Below, piece after piece: positions 31,765 to 43,287 of a stretch of DNA of 64,000 bases (its first letter is position 1; the number at the start of each line of letters is the position of its first letter). Made by a program: the position numbers and the translations under genes. Under the pieces are notes generated by a model. That model ran no database searches. It had not been told where the DNA came from and saw only the letters and a list, made by a program, of their open reading frames with translations. Location: the NCBI GenBank assembly GCA_963580285.1, contig OY757011.1, positions 204,493,644 to 204,557,643 on the forward strand, in the 5' to 3' direction. Source of the stretch: Lucinisca nassula (taxonomy: Eukaryota; Mollusca; Bivalvia; Lucinida; Lucinidae).

Positions 31765-32065
31765 GTTTGTTTGTTTGAATTGAGGTTTTACCTCCCCGTC
31801 AACTATTTAGGTCATTTTGGAGACGTTGCTTCATATTTTGTGGGACTTTTACCCGACATTAAGATGAAATGACATCTCAATCAATGCCGCCCAAACAAAC
31901 CAAAAGGGTTAATATGTAGGGACGGTCTGACTCGTACTACTTTGCCTGGGCAGGCTTAGACCACTACGCTGTTTACCAGTACTCATGTGCGGCCAGTTTC
32001 AGCTCTGCGTGGAAGCATCATGCAGCCCATCTTTTTTTTCAAGCCCCGATTGGCGGGGCCGAGGC
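31765..32065 (-). mobile_element. SINE family N
   Basis: The tail is at the left (GTTTGTTTGAATTGAGGTTT) and the start at the right (GCCCCGCCAATCGGGGCTTG on the minus strand). Full length. Confidence 0.88.
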
Positions 32066-32166
32066 CCCGCTTCGTGTAGATCGACAGGGCTGTATTCCAA
32101 CTCTATTTGACTGGGTACCCAGGTGGATTTGAGTCTATTCACGCTGCATATAATACAACACGAACG

Positions 32167-32169
<3 letters not shown>

Positions 32170-32238
<69 letters not shown>

Positions 32239-32243
32239 GAGAG
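32170..32243. repeat. (GA)n microsatellite
   Basis: About 35 GA units with one TA interruption. The apparent peptides here (RERERE) are artefacts. Confidence 0.97.
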
Positions 32244-32747
32244 GAGGTCAGAAATACAAACAAGAAAGAAACCATATAGGTTTATGTCAAAGCAGTGACT
32301 GCACTGGTGTGTCGTGGGCTGGGGAAATTGTCCTGAACGGAGACTTGGTCTCACTTTCCTTCAGTACCTATATGCACATATACTGATCAGACAGCGTACA
32401 CTAGTCAGACTGTGTCTGATCTGGTTCCAGACTGTTTGACAACGTCCATGCATGAGCGTTGTCCTGATATTACAGATAACCACTCTACCCATGATATTTC
32501 ATTTAGAGTAAAACAGACAATTCCAAGGCTGCCTTTAAAGAAACGAGTCATCCACTTCTTTCAGAGGAACTTGATTTAACCTTTACCACGCTTTGAGCTA
32601 ATTCAGCAGTCGACAAATTGTTGGTATGTTTCTTATTTTTCCCAGAAAACAGGACTTAGTTTAGTTTATACTAATCTAGCATGAAAGCTTCAAGCTTATT
32701 GAATCGCTCTCGAACACTCATTCCGGATATTTTCACGCGCGCGAGAG

Positions 32748-32905
32748 CGAGAGAGGCAGTGGCATTACCCATTTACACCTGGGTGGAGTGCGACAGTGTC
32801 ATTACGTGTCTTGCCCAAGGACACACATCAATATCGGTCGCCGGATTCGAACGCATAACCTCTCGATCATAAATCGAACGCGTTAACCACTGCGCTATCG
32901 AGGCT
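32748..32905 (-). mobile_element. tRNA-derived SINE with conserved CCTTGGGCAAG body
   Basis: Minus strand: GCCTCGATAGCGCAGTGG (A box), GCGTTCGAATCCGG (B box), then GTCCTTGGGCAAGACACG and CACCCAGGTGTAAATGGG. This body type is widespread in marine invertebrate tRNA-SINEs. Confidence 0.85.
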
Positions 32906-33431
32906 AAAAATGCAAATTGAAATTTTTGAAAGGACTTGACCATGCAAACGTTGTCTCCGGTGTTAGAATGTTTCAGGTATGAAAATTTAAAAGGAAATAC
33001 ATGTAGCCTTCGGGGTGGAGGCGTTGGTTGTTAGTGGACCCCATTCCTTGTCACTCATACATACCCAATTTATTATTCTTAATGCACTTTTTAAAAATAT
33101 ATATATAACGAGCTTTGAAGCCAGAGTAGAAGAAAACCAGCTGTTAGATTCAGTTAACCGGGTTGTATTTAGTTGTAAGGGGAATAGATACACATGGCTG
33201 ATTTTTCTGCCATTTTTCAAAGGGAGACAACTTTCAAGACTTCCTGTTCGCTTTTCTATAAAGACAGTCCCGCTGAAAAAAAGGTAAAGTGGTCCACTCA
33301 TAAAGGAATGCATTTGCTCCTGAGGAGCAAATTCCTTCCTTTCCTATTGACTTGGGTAACAAAAATACTATTGCAGAATTTGCCTCCCCTGATGGTGTAT
33401 CCATTCCCCTTAAGTTTGCCAGGAATCAGGT
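32906..33431. other. no recognised gene
   Basis: Positions about 33200-33270 repeat text from 7205-7275 (GACTTCCTGTTCGCTTTTCT). Otherwise nothing. Confidence 0.5.
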
Positions 33432-33592
33432 GTAAATCCTTTATATAAGGAGAAGTGGGGGTTACAGGGGTACACATTTTCCGTATTCTTATCAAAATAT
33501 TGATAGTGGTACTCATAACCGCCTCAACGAGGCGTTCTAACGAGCATCCACATTCTATGTTTGGAGTAGAAATAAGAGAAATTCGTCTGAAC
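33432..33592. mobile_element. HP1 MITE, partial
   Basis: GTGGGGGTTACAGGGGTACA arm, then a core with several deletions (GGTACTCATAACCGCCTC / GAGGCGTTCTAACGAGCA). Confidence 0.8.
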
Positions 33593-33926
33593 AAGCTAGT
33601 TCTAGATATTTGAAGACGCCTTTGGACACACGGGTCTGCAATCTGCAGTTCTACAATATAATTTTTGATGTCTAACCAATCACATCCTACAGAGTTTCTA
33701 ATGAAATGTTATATTTAATGATGGGTCGATAAAATCTTATAATTAGAGATCGACCTTTTTGTCTGTGCAGTCTCACCATAGAGAGATAGTTTAAACTAAA
33801 TCAAAGCACTGAGAGTACTGGTGGGTCGATTGTCTCTGAGTTTAGGCCGAGAAAATAGTTCTGGAATGAGATATAAACTGTATCCTTGTCCATTGAATCC
33901 CAGCTTTTTAAAAAAAAAAAAAGAAA

Positions 33927-33956
33927 ACAGTGTAGACCCTGATCTACACTGTTTGC
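33927..33956. repeat. short AAACAGTGTAGACC palindrome
   Basis: AACAGTGTAGACC / GATCTACACTGTTT with the inner stem lost. Confidence 0.7.
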
Positions 33957-33967
33957 CAAGCCCAACT

Positions 33968-34087
33968 CCCCAGCAGGCACACGTCGCTTGGGCAACTCAG
34001 CACCGACGTTGATGTGACGTTGCATAAACGCCATGACGATCAACCGACGTTGATGTGACGTCACAATTACGCCATGTGCCTGCTGGG
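33968..34087. mobile_element. CCCAGCAGGCACA MITE copy 2
   Basis: A 13-bp perfect inverted end CCCAGCAGGCACA, 120 bp long; the interior again has GACGTTGATGTGACGTTG. Confidence 0.85.
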
Positions 34088-34309
34088 CCATGACTCCAGT
34101 CCAGATTCTATTGATCACCCATTTACGCAACAAACTGACCTCTCCGTGGCTATTTTCTGAACCGTTATTCCGACAAGTCAATAATAGTCACGTGGACTTC
34201 AGCACTGAAGAGCTTTTATGACTAGTATCTTTGGGTTAGTCGACTCAAAAGCTCTGATACAATGTATAACTTGACCAGAGCCGATGAACGATATTGTCGG
34301 TTATTGTTG

Positions 34310-34537
34310 TTAACCCTTTTGTACCAAATGGAATCCTCCATCAGATGTATAGCAGAAGTCCATTTCAAAATATAGGGGGTGAGGTTGTGTTTTCTTATTT
34401 TTTTTATTTATTTATTTTTTTTTTTTTTTGTGAGGGGTGGGGTGGCATAACTTTTTGCAAGCTGTGTATGCCCTGATCCTGGCCTGCACTGTTTGCCAGG
34501 GTATCCGTTTTGGAGTTTCTGGTACAAAATGGGTTAG
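34310..34537. mobile_element. TTAA-2 MITE copy 1
   Basis: Left TTAACCCTTTTGTACCAAAT, right GGTACAAAATGGGTTAG (TTAA mutated to TTAG). Contains poly-T and a decayed hairpin (CTGATCCTGGCCTGCACTGT). Confidence 0.82.
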
Positions 34538-35140
34538 CTGGCGATAAACTACGTTAATACCTAAAACAGTGGAAAGGCGTTTTTTTTGTTTTTTTTTTCG
34601 GCGACAAAGATGTAATGTTTTAGATATTTTGTCGGCACAATTGGCACCATCATTCGAGAGCAAATGTGTCATTCCTTTTAGCCTTTTACCCTGTTATACA
34701 TCTGACTACATGCCATTAAAAGCTATTTGTTCAAATACCTCAAAATGTCCCGCTGTAAGCATTCTATACTTTATGGATTGTCACTATTTGATTTGCATCA
34801 CGTTACATATAATGAACATAGAGTGTTCATGTATTATTGAATTTATTAAATGAGTTGAAGAAAAGGGATAAAATGCGAGGCTTTGGCGAGCATTTTATCC
34901 CTTTTCCTCAACGAGTTTAATGCAAGATCCTGTTTATCATATGACAATTAAACGCATTTTATTCACGATTGTTTACAAAAATGTCAATATTCCGCCGTTA
35001 GTAAACGCGACGTAAATAAGGACGTCGTACATGTAACGTATCTAGCTAATTTGCATATTTAATCCACAAGTGGATTATCGAAAATAATACATGGCGTTAT
35101 TACACTCTCAGACGCGACGTCGTATGATAAAACCTTATAT

Positions 35141-37360
35141 TACATGCATTACAGAGAAATACCATGATTTCTACCAGACATAAACTTGGTATTTTCCTAT
35201 TTGCTAAGAAGAAATATTTCCTCTTAGCCGGGGAAATAAATCCCTTCAGCTGGAACTACTTTATGTACAAGATACGAGATACCGCTTTGCAGTGAAATTG
35301 TTCTATTCAAACGCGGGAAAGTTTCAATCACGGCGACGTTATTCATGACGTCATTGTAATGGCGTCTAAGAAATATCAACAGACGTTCAGAATGCGTGAC
35401 GTTTGAGTCGGATGCAACGCTGAAACAAAAGAAAACATGGATATGACCATTGATTAGGATGTAAGTTTTGCTTTATTTAATCTAACGTTTTACTTGTTTT
35501 ATCACTGAAACACTTTATTTCTTCTATTTTTGTTCAAAACTGTAGAAAGCGCTTTCAAAATGGCGCCCATCAAGTTGTTCTTCCACCCAGATTCTGTAAC
35601 ACTTCGCTGATTGAACCGTTTACATGGGCTGTAAACAGTCAATTGAACGGGCATTCAGATCCAAAATTCAAGATCCAAACTCTCCTAAAAGTCTATGGAA
35701 GTGCATGTAATATACAGATTATACATTTCTCCTATTTGAAATATGGGTTTTATAAACCTCGGGAGGTAAAACAATCCGTTAAAGAAACTCGTGCTTCGCA
35801 CTCGTTTCTTTATCGGATTGTTTTACCTCCCTCGGTTTATAAATCCCATATTTCAACTAGGAGAATGAATAATCTATATATATTACATGCATTACAGAGA
35901 AATACCATGATTTCTACCAGACATAAACTTGGTATTTTCCTTTTTGCTAAGAAGAAATATTTCCTCTTAGCCGGGGAAATAAATCCCTTCAGCTGGAACT
36001 ACTTTATGTACAAGATACGAGATACCGCTTTGCAGTGAAATTGTTCTATTCAAACGCGGGAAAGTTTCAATCACGGCGACGTTATTCATGACGTCATTGT
36101 AATGGCGTCTAAGAAATATCAACAGACGTTCAGTATGCGTGACGTTTGAGTCGGATGCAACGCTGAAACAAAAGAAAACATGGATATGACCATTGATTAG
36201 GATGTAAGTTTTGCTTTATTTAATCTAACGTTTTACTTGTTTTATCACTGAAACACTTTGTTTCTTCTATTTTTGTTCAAAACTGTAGAAAGCACTTTCA
36301 AAATGGCGCCCATCCAGTTGTTCTTCCACCCAGATTCTGTAACACTTCGCTGATTGAACCGTTTACATGGGCTGTAAACAGTCAACTGAACGGGCATTCA
36401 GATCCAAAATTCAAGATCCAAACTCTCCTAAAAGTCTATGGAAGTGCATGTAATATACAGATTATACATTTCTCCTATTTGAAATATGGGATTTATAAAC
36501 CTCGGGAGGTAAAACAATCCGTTAAAGAAACTCGTGCTTCGCACTCGTTTCTTTATCGGATTGTTTTACCTCCCTCGGTTTATAAATCCCATATTTCAAC
36601 TAGGAGAATGAATAATCTATATATATTACATGCATTACAGAGAAATACCATGATTTCTACCAGACATAAACTTGGTATTTTCCTTTTTGCTAAGAAGAAA
36701 TATTTCCTCTTAGCCGGGGAAATAAATCCCTTCAGCTGGAACTACTTTATGTACAAGATACGAGATACCGCTTTGCAGTGAAATTGTTCTATTCAAACGC
36801 GGGAAAGTTTCAATCACGGCGACGTTATTCATGACGTCATTGTAATGGCGTCTAAGAAATATCAACAGACGTTCAGTTTAAGTCGGATGCAACGCTGAAA
36901 CAAAAGAAAACATGGATATGACCATTGATTAGGATGTAAGTTTTGCTTTATTTAATCTACGGTTTAATTGGTTTTATCACCGAAACACTTTGTTTCTTCT
37001 ATTTTTGTTCAAAACTGTAGAAAGCGCTTTCAAAATGGCGCCCATCCAGTTGTTCTTCCACCCAGATTCTGTAACACTTCGCTGATTGAACCGTTTACAT
37101 GAGCTGTAAACAGTCAACTGAACGGGCATTCAGATCCAAAATTCAAAATCAAAACTCTCCTAAAAGTCTATGGAAGTGCATGTAATATACAGATTATACA
37201 TTTCTCCTATTTGAAATATGGGATTTATAAACCTCGGGAGGTAAAACAATCCGTTAAAGAAACTCGTGCTTCGCACTCGTTTCTTTATCGGATTGTTTTA
37301 CCTCCCTCGGTTTATAAATCCCATATTTCAACTAGGAGAATGAATAATCTATATATATAC
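35141..37360. repeat. three tandem 743-bp units, each with a ~125-bp hairpin
   Basis: Units start (TACATGCATTACAGAG) at 35141, 35884 and 36627; the third is about 10 bp shorter. Near identity between units. Each holds a palindrome (AATATGGGATTTATAAACCT, CGGGAGGTAAAACAATCCG and complements around a CTTCGCAC loop). Open frames of 131, 100 and 68 codons are the same hairpin read through; I do not treat them as genes. Confidence 0.93.
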
Positions 37361-37436
37361 GGAAAATTGGGTTATAGTTTCAACAGCACACTTTCAACAA
37401 TACAATTCATAGAATAAAACAAAATAAAAATTAAGA

Positions 37437-37582
37437 GACATTGAGGCGGTTCTAACGAGTACCCACAACCTATGTCTTGGAGCAGAAATAAGAAAAATCA
37501 TTTATACCCCGTACACCCCAGTTTTCCCCCTATAAACTGGGGTTTAGGGGGTGTTCGTTTCACGGACATGTTCACGTGATGC
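37437..37582. mobile_element. HP1 right-half fragment inside the composite
   Basis: Begins at the hairpin loop (TTGAGGCGGTTCTAACGAGT) and ends GTTCACGTGATG; the left half is missing. Confidence 0.82.
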
Positions 37583-38531
37583 AAAGCTGTATCAATGCAA
37601 CTTACTAGTGATCTGAGTCATATTCAGAATAATTACAACAAAGGTATTATGGTATATAATACTATTGGTTTGAAACATATCAAGAATTAGTGTATATTGC
37701 AGTGGAAATAAATTGCTAACTAAATCTCCAGCATTTTATTGACAAAAAAGGTCAATCTAAGAAAAGGGGTCATTGTTCATGACTTTAGAACGAGGTTATT
37801 AAAATATTGAAAACATTTTGACTCCAGTATGTCATGTACAGCGAAGACGACAGTGTTGTTTGATCGAGTGGGAGAAAGAAGGGTTTAAATTTGAAGATGA
37901 TTAGTATAAGCAACCTTGCTTGTGATTTTTCTAATATGTTACATTCTTCTTATATATCTGTAATTGAAAAGAAGTTAATAAAATATTGTTCAAGCTAAAT
38001 TAGGATAGCAGATTTTCTGACGCACGGTTCAATATAGACTAGTCCTTTGTCTTAATAAAGCAGTGTTCTTTTTAATTTCAATCATACGTCTTTCAGCAAG
38101 TCTAATTCATATTCTTGTTTATCATATGACGTCGCGTCTGAGAGTGTAATAACGCCATGTATTATTTTTGATAATCCACTAGTGGATTAAATATGCAAAT
38201 TAGCTAGATACGTCCCGTAACGTTACATGTACGACGTCCTTAACGACGTCGCGTTTACTAATGGCGGAATATTGACATTTTTGTTAACAATCCTAAATAA
38301 AATGCGTTTTAAATGTCATATGATAAATAAAATCTTGCATTCGTGCTCATGTATTATTGAATTTATTAAACTCGCTGAGGAAAAGGGATAAAATGCTCAG
38401 CAAGCCTCGCATTTTATCCCTTTTCCTCAACTGGTTTTAATAAATTCAATAATACATGAACACTCATGTAAGATCCTCTATGTTCTCAGATTCTTGGAAC
38501 GATAATTCCACTTCAATAAAAAAATTGATTT

Positions 38532-38912
38532 TTACTCGATTAGAGGCCTAAGTTCGGCATATAGTTCACATAATAGAAGGTGTGTGTCCTCTAGGGATCC
38601 ACAAACGCACCGAGAACAGTCTACAATATTCTTAGAGAACGTATGCTGACGTAAAGAGCTACATTTGGTTCTTAGCCTGGAATGATAGATTTGATGGGAG
38701 TCTTTTTCCGTTGAAATAGTGTTGATGTGGTATAGAAACATTCGCAGTGACCCTGGTTTTAAATATCTGGGCGAATTGCGGGTTTCTTCGGGCAGTTCAC
38801 ACCATTCTCGGACAACAGATGGCAAACAATAAGTATAGTGAAGTTGTGATCTTATATGTAAAATATGGAAATAATAAAGTGAGTTTTTGTTTTTGCCTCC
38901 TAAACGTCTGTA
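38532..38912 (-). pseudogene. LINE ORF2 C-terminal fragment
   Basis: Minus-strand reading contains LPSVVREWCELPEETRNSP, RLRTKCSSLRQHTFSKNIVD and CVCGSLEDTHLLLCELY. This is the C-terminal region of a jockey/CR1-superfamily non-LTR retrotransposon, including the CxCG-ED-H-C knuckle. Upstream it runs into an HP1 element at 38916. The matching reverse-transcriptase part lies beyond that insertion (40486-40825), though about 200 residues between them are missing, so the copy had a deletion as well. Confidence 0.85.
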
Positions 38913-38915
38913 TTC

Positions 38916-40485
38916 CATCACGAAAACACGCCTATATAATTTGACTCCCTTGATCCCCACTTTTATACAGTAAAAGTGTGGTTTACAGGGGTAAAGTAGA
39001 AGTGATGGCAATGATCAGGAATCGATACAATTAACCCACAGCTTCCACCAGAGACACTAAAGGGAAAGAAGCACAAACATGAAACAATTAGACCCTAATG
39101 GAAACATCAATAGCGGAAAACCAAACGGACAGTTACTTTCCCACAAAATGGCCAATTGGCTATCCAAAACAAAATGATATAAGCGGTACACACACACACA
39201 CACAGACAAACCATAACAAAAATAAACCGCGACAGAAAAACTGCCTTGGAACGGTCAGTGAAACGAATTCCACTGGGGGCCTTAAATCGATTTTACGTGG
39301 CCACAATCCTCGCCCTTGTTTCCATCGCGATTTAGACAAATTATTTGTTCAGTCCGTATGAATGCCTCCTAACTCATCAGTGCAACACCTCCCTGAACAC
39401 AAAAATCAAAACAACCACAGGAATGAAACACCGGTGAAGACTCAACAGCAAGAAACCACTGAAATGCTGGAGCAAAAGAAGACCAACAGTTAGACTCCGA
39501 TGGGCCCGACCAGAGATAGAGCATCAGGCGCCAACCAACATTACTTAAAATTAGATACTCTCTAATTCAGTAAGCCTTCAGGCTGGAACCGTCATAGAAT
39601 CTGAGGCCTGACCCACCGGCGTGCAGTTGAAGAGGGAAGCAAAGTTGTCAACCGTGATTGGGTTAACTATACATGTATGCAATCTGTCGTATAGCATTTA
39701 TGTTGTACCCGATCTTCATATATAGAATAATGATTTTTCTGAATTTATATACTACGTCACCATAAAATTCGGGTTCCGATAGACCTTGTTGCAGAAGAGA
39801 TTTAGTCCAACATTGAATTTTGAAATTAAATCGGAATGAGGTCTATAAAATTTTGAAAAGGCTTTGCGTAGTTTATGATGCCGATAACCCTGATTAAGAA
39901 TTTAAGTAGTTAACAATTTATTACGGGTTTTGAAGTCAGTTACATGACTAGACACTCTGGCAAACCGAAATTATTGCGAAATATAAACGCCATAGGATGC
40001 CGCACGAGGAACATCACCAAACAAGAAAGGAAAATTTACAATCTCAAAATCATTATCGTCGCGTTTATCATACATTTTGCAAGAAACACACCCATTTACA
40101 ATAGATAGATATAGATCCAAAAACGGGACCTCCATTTGCTTTATTTAACTGAAGTTCTGGGGGATAATTTTGACTGATCAATCCATCGAAATAGATAGTG
40201 TCAATATTTAATAAATCAACCAAATATCCAGAAGTCGAGCTAAAGGCTTCAATGATTTCAGATTGGTTTTCAACGGAAGGGACATCATGAAGAAAATAAA
40301 CCTTATTTTTCTTATTTCTGCTCTAAAGTATAGATTGTGGGTACTCGTAAGAACCGCCTCGATGACGCGGTTCTAACGAATACCCACAATCTATATTTTA
40401 AGCAGAAATAAGAAAAAGTATCACAATTTTCAGTTTTTCGGCGATAAAGGTCACAATGTATTTGTATAGGCGTGTTTTCGTAATG
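38916..40485. mobile_element. HP1 MITE split by a Penelope-like element
   Basis: Left terminus CATCACGAAAACACGCCTAT at 38916; left part to 38995. The right part resumes at about 40293 with ATAAACCTTATTTTTCTTAT, includes the core (40327-40400) and ends TAGGCGTGTTTTCGTAATG at 40485. A TAAA at the break is repeated on both sides. Confidence 0.88.
38996..40292 (-). pseudogene. Penelope-like retroelement, 5'-truncated, inserted in HP1
   Basis: Minus strand. 3' terminus at 38996 (CCATCACTTCTAC variant), untranslated part to about 39640, then decayed reverse-transcriptase C-terminal coding to 40292. Recognisable pieces: ELQLNKAN, YDKRDD, SYGVYISQ, GYRHHKLRKAFSKFY, NPITVDNFASLFNCTPVGQA. The catalytic box reads YLVD instead of YLDD (about 40213-40230), so the last Asp pair is broken, and there are frameshifts and stops. 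5' truncation falls at the FMMSLPS codons. Confidence 0.87.
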
Positions 40486-40825
40486 TGGGTCAGACCGGAG
40501 TTGTTCAACTGTTTGGATGGGGTCGTCCACTATATTATGTACAGACTTATATTTTCTGCAAACAATCTTGTAGAGGAAGTAATATCTTCAACAATGTCCT
40601 TTATGTATAAAATAGATAACAATGTACCAAGAATCGAGCCTTCGGGAACATCGTCATTAATTGGAGTCCATGTCGAACTAGCACCTGGTATCACAGCTCA
40701 TTGCCTGTCATTTAGGTAGGTAGTCAGAAAACCAAGATAAAAGAATTTCAGTTTTACCTGCAGATTTAAAACGAAACCCTTATGTCATACATTATGGAAG
40801 GCTTGGTTTTGGGGATTTACAATGA
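40486..40825 (-). pseudogene. LINE reverse-transcriptase fragment
   Basis: Minus-strand translation gives VIPGASSTWTPI, DVPEGSILGTLLSILYIKDI and STRLFAENISLYIIVDDPIQ, the fingers/palm of a jockey/CR1-like RT (expected GVPQGSILGPLL and FADDTSLY). The catalytic FADD is FAEN and stops occur, so it is inactive. It is interrupted at LRSDP by the HP1 terminus. Confidence 0.87.
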
Positions 40826-40856
40826 TATACAATATTTCCTTATTTTCGCTCAAATA

Positions 40857-41010
40857 TTGTGGGTATACATTATACATATATTGTGAGTATACAATATACA
40901 TATACTGTGGGTATGAGTATACAATATACATATAATGTGGGTATACAACATACATACATACATTGTGGACGTAAAATATACATGTACTGTGGAAATAGAG
41001 TATACATTTT
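40857..41010. repeat. degenerate ~27-30-bp AT-rich tandem repeat
   Basis: Five to six units around TATTGTGGGTATACAATATA CAT; irregular lengths. Confidence 0.75.
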
Positions 41011-41631
41011 TTAAGTTATTTTGATTCTTGGCGTGGAACATGGTACCACTTGCCCCGCCTGATAGCAATATTTGCCCGAGCCGTGAGGGAATGTATGGTA
41101 ACGTTATATAATAATAATAATCGACCTTATTTATAGAGGGTAAGGCATTTAGTACTAGTACTAATCTCCCATGCGACCCTCTTTTCCTGGGTAGGAACCA
41201 GTACTAAGCAATCCTGAGGGTAGAGGTCACGAGGGCTCTGAGGGCTGAGGTTGCAATACCGCTCTGTGAGATAAACACAGGTATTCGTCGCCATAATGAT
41301 TAATTGTGGAATGAAATGATGTAGCAATACGTGATTGCAGCTTTCTAATTTTGGTTATCTGGTACATAAATAATGCAAAGACAAACTGCACTATCTAAAG
41401 AATTAATGTACTTTTATATGAACTGGTAATATTTTATCAAATAGCATATTTTATATAGGCTTATTTTAGATGTTCGCCTGCAGTGAAACCACTATGTAAA
41501 ACGAAAATACACGGGGTTGCAATTTCTTACTTTTTTCTGTCTAGATTCATGCTCAGTACCATGAGAGAACAGTCTTAAGATGTCAATTACAACAATTGTC
41601 GCCTGCTTTATTGTCTGCAGTCATTGTTGCA
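41011..41631. other. no recognised feature
   Basis: Minus-strand open frame at 41127-41327 has no family match. Nothing else. Confidence 0.45.
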
Positions 41632-41692
41632 AACAGTGTGGACCCAGATCAGACTGCTCAGTCTGATCAGGCTCCAAACTGTTAGCCTGTAT
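41632..41692. mobile_element. AAACAGTGTAGA-type hairpin, short
   Basis: ACAGTGTGGACCCAGATCAG, AGACTGCTCAGTCT centre, then GATCAGGCTCCAAACTGTT. Confidence 0.7.
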
Positions 41693-41940
41693 GCAAACAT
41701 ATTTTTCGAAACATTTGCAAGTTTGCAAGAAAATGCAGCAGGCGACATTAACAGACATTTTTAGATGGATTTTTTCTTGGCATCTTATGGTTTAAGTCGT
41801 TATAATCATTGTGTTCACAAGACTGGTCATTGATCTAGATTGATTACATTAAGTTGACCGAAGTCTAGATTGAAAATTCCTTGTCTTTGAATAATATATG
41901 AGATAATAAAACTGTTAGGTAAACTGTCGTAATATGTCTC

Positions 41941-42221
41941 ATTACGAAAACACGCCTATACAAATACAATGACTATAATACCGCCGAAAAATCGAAAGTT
42001 TCATGATGAAAAAATGTGATATTTTTCTTATTTCTGCTCAAATTATAGATTGTGGATACTCGTTAGAGCCGCATCGATGAGGCGGATATAACGAGTACCC
42101 ACAATCTACATGTTAGAGCAGAAATAAGAAAAATAAGGTTTACCCCTGTAAACCCCAGTTTTACTATATAAAAGTGGGGTTCAAGGGGGTCAAAATTATA
42201 TAGGCATGTTTTCGTGATGGA
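41941..42221. mobile_element. HP1 MITE, reference full-length copy
   Basis: 281 bp. Termini CATTACGAAAACACGCCTAT and GCATGTTTTCGTGATG form the inverted repeat. Left arm: TACCGCCGAAAAATCGAAAG, then TTTTTCTTATTTCTGCTC. Core: ATAGATTGTGGATACTCGTT...GAGGCG...AACGAGTACCCACAATC. Right arm: GAGCAGAAATAAGAAAAATA, GTTTACCCCTGTAAACCCC, CTATATAAAAGTGGGGTTC. No ORF and no convincing target duplication. Confidence 0.92.
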
Positions 42222-42295
42222 CAAGAAATGTTGTGTTGATCATAGCAATGCATAAGGTAATAAGGTAAGTTTCCTGTGATAATTGAATGATAGAG

Positions 42296-42365
42296 TTCCT
42301 TATTTCTACATATAGACCTATGTTGTGGGTACCCATTAGAACTGCATAGAATACCCACAACATAG
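42296..42365. repeat. HP1-like hairpin without arms
   Basis: CCTATGTTGTGGGTACCCAT and ATACCCACAACATAGG; the inner GCCTC part is replaced. Only the hairpin is present. Confidence 0.75.
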
Positions 42366-42520
42366 GTTTTTATGGAGAATTGACAAAACTTTATCTTTCA
42401 ATTATCAAAAAAATACCTTATCTGTTGCTATGTAAATAATATATTGCCATATTTTGTTTTCTTGTGTTGAATATTGCTGCTATTCTTACGACTCAAAGGA
42501 AAGAAAGATAGCTGAAAAAA

Positions 42521-42568
42521 TCCCCGAACCCGGGGCGCTCTAATGTCCAATGCTCTAACCACTGGGCA
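42521..42568 (-). mobile_element. tRNA-like SINE head relic
   Basis: Minus strand: GCCCAGTGGTTAGAGCATTG and CCCCGGGTTCGGGGATT, i.e. D-arm and T-arm of a tRNA without an acceptor stem. Confidence 0.6.
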
Positions 42569-43017
42569 AAAAAATATAGCCGACTACCTTATAATACTCG
42601 TATTGTTCAAACAGTGTATGTTCACATAATCTAGCAAATTGCATGAATGAAAATTATTTTAAAATGATCAAACTTTTTTTTTTCAATTTTCATTCGTAAA
42701 ATGTGTCTTTACACGCTTACTCATCAAATGTATTTCTATGTTCAAGTAAAAGCTTCCGGACTATCAAACGAGATAAACGCGAATGCTCTTGCCATACAGG
42801 CTGATCTAAGTTTATGCTGGTCACAAATGTCTTATTGAAGATTTTGTCGTGCGCTGACTCAAATACAATATTGTACGACAGCCAATGCTAAAGACGTCAA
42901 TACCGTCGAACCGTTGTCATTTTAAAGACCTTTGGCCCTCAACCCTGTAGTCCAGTTCAGACACCTATACAAACATGTGAAGATCAAAATGAGACGAACC
43001 AGTACGACGTGTGTCAT

Positions 43018-43246
43018 TCTTCTCAAAAACACACCTATATAATTTTGACCTCTGGAAACCCCACTTTCATATAGTAAAATTGAGGTTTACAGGGGTAAAC
43101 CTTAGTTTTCTTGTTTCTGCTCTAAATTATAGATTGTGGGTACTCGTTTGAATCGCCTCAATGAGTTCTAACAGTTTTTCATCTTAAAATTTTCATTTTT
43201 TCGGTGATCAAGGTAACAATGTTTTTGTATAGGCGTGATTTCGTAA
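43018..43246. mobile_element. HP1 MITE, core deleted on the right
   Basis: Left terminus CTCAAAAACACACCTATATA, left half-core GTGGGTACTCGTTTGAATCG, then a jump to AGTTTTTCATCTTAAAATTT and the terminus TATAGGCGTGATTTCGTAAT. Confidence 0.85.
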
Positions 43247-43287
43247 TTTTAATCTATAGAATCTACGCTGTGTATCATGTGAAGACA

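Larger units (their letters stand above)
34814..38486. mobile_element. 3.7-kb composite with ~330-bp long inverted repeats
   Basis: Left arm 34814-35125 and right arm 38108-38486 are about 90 percent complementary (e.g. GTGTTCATGTATTATTGAAT, GGGATAAAATGCGAGGCTT, TGCATATTTAATCCAC, ACACTCTCAGACGCGACGTC). Between them lie three 743-bp tandem units and a partial HP1. A solo relative with short ends is at 43992-44561. Long-TIR non-autonomous transposon; no transposase seen. Confidence 0.85.

Noticed and set aside
32123..32386. RERERE-rich 87-codon protein
   Set aside because: Translation of a (GA)n microsatellite.
35643..37417. Frames of 131, 100 and 68 codons with the same C-terminus
   Set aside because: They read through the hairpin of the 743-bp tandem unit; identity follows from tandem duplication, not from selection on a protein.
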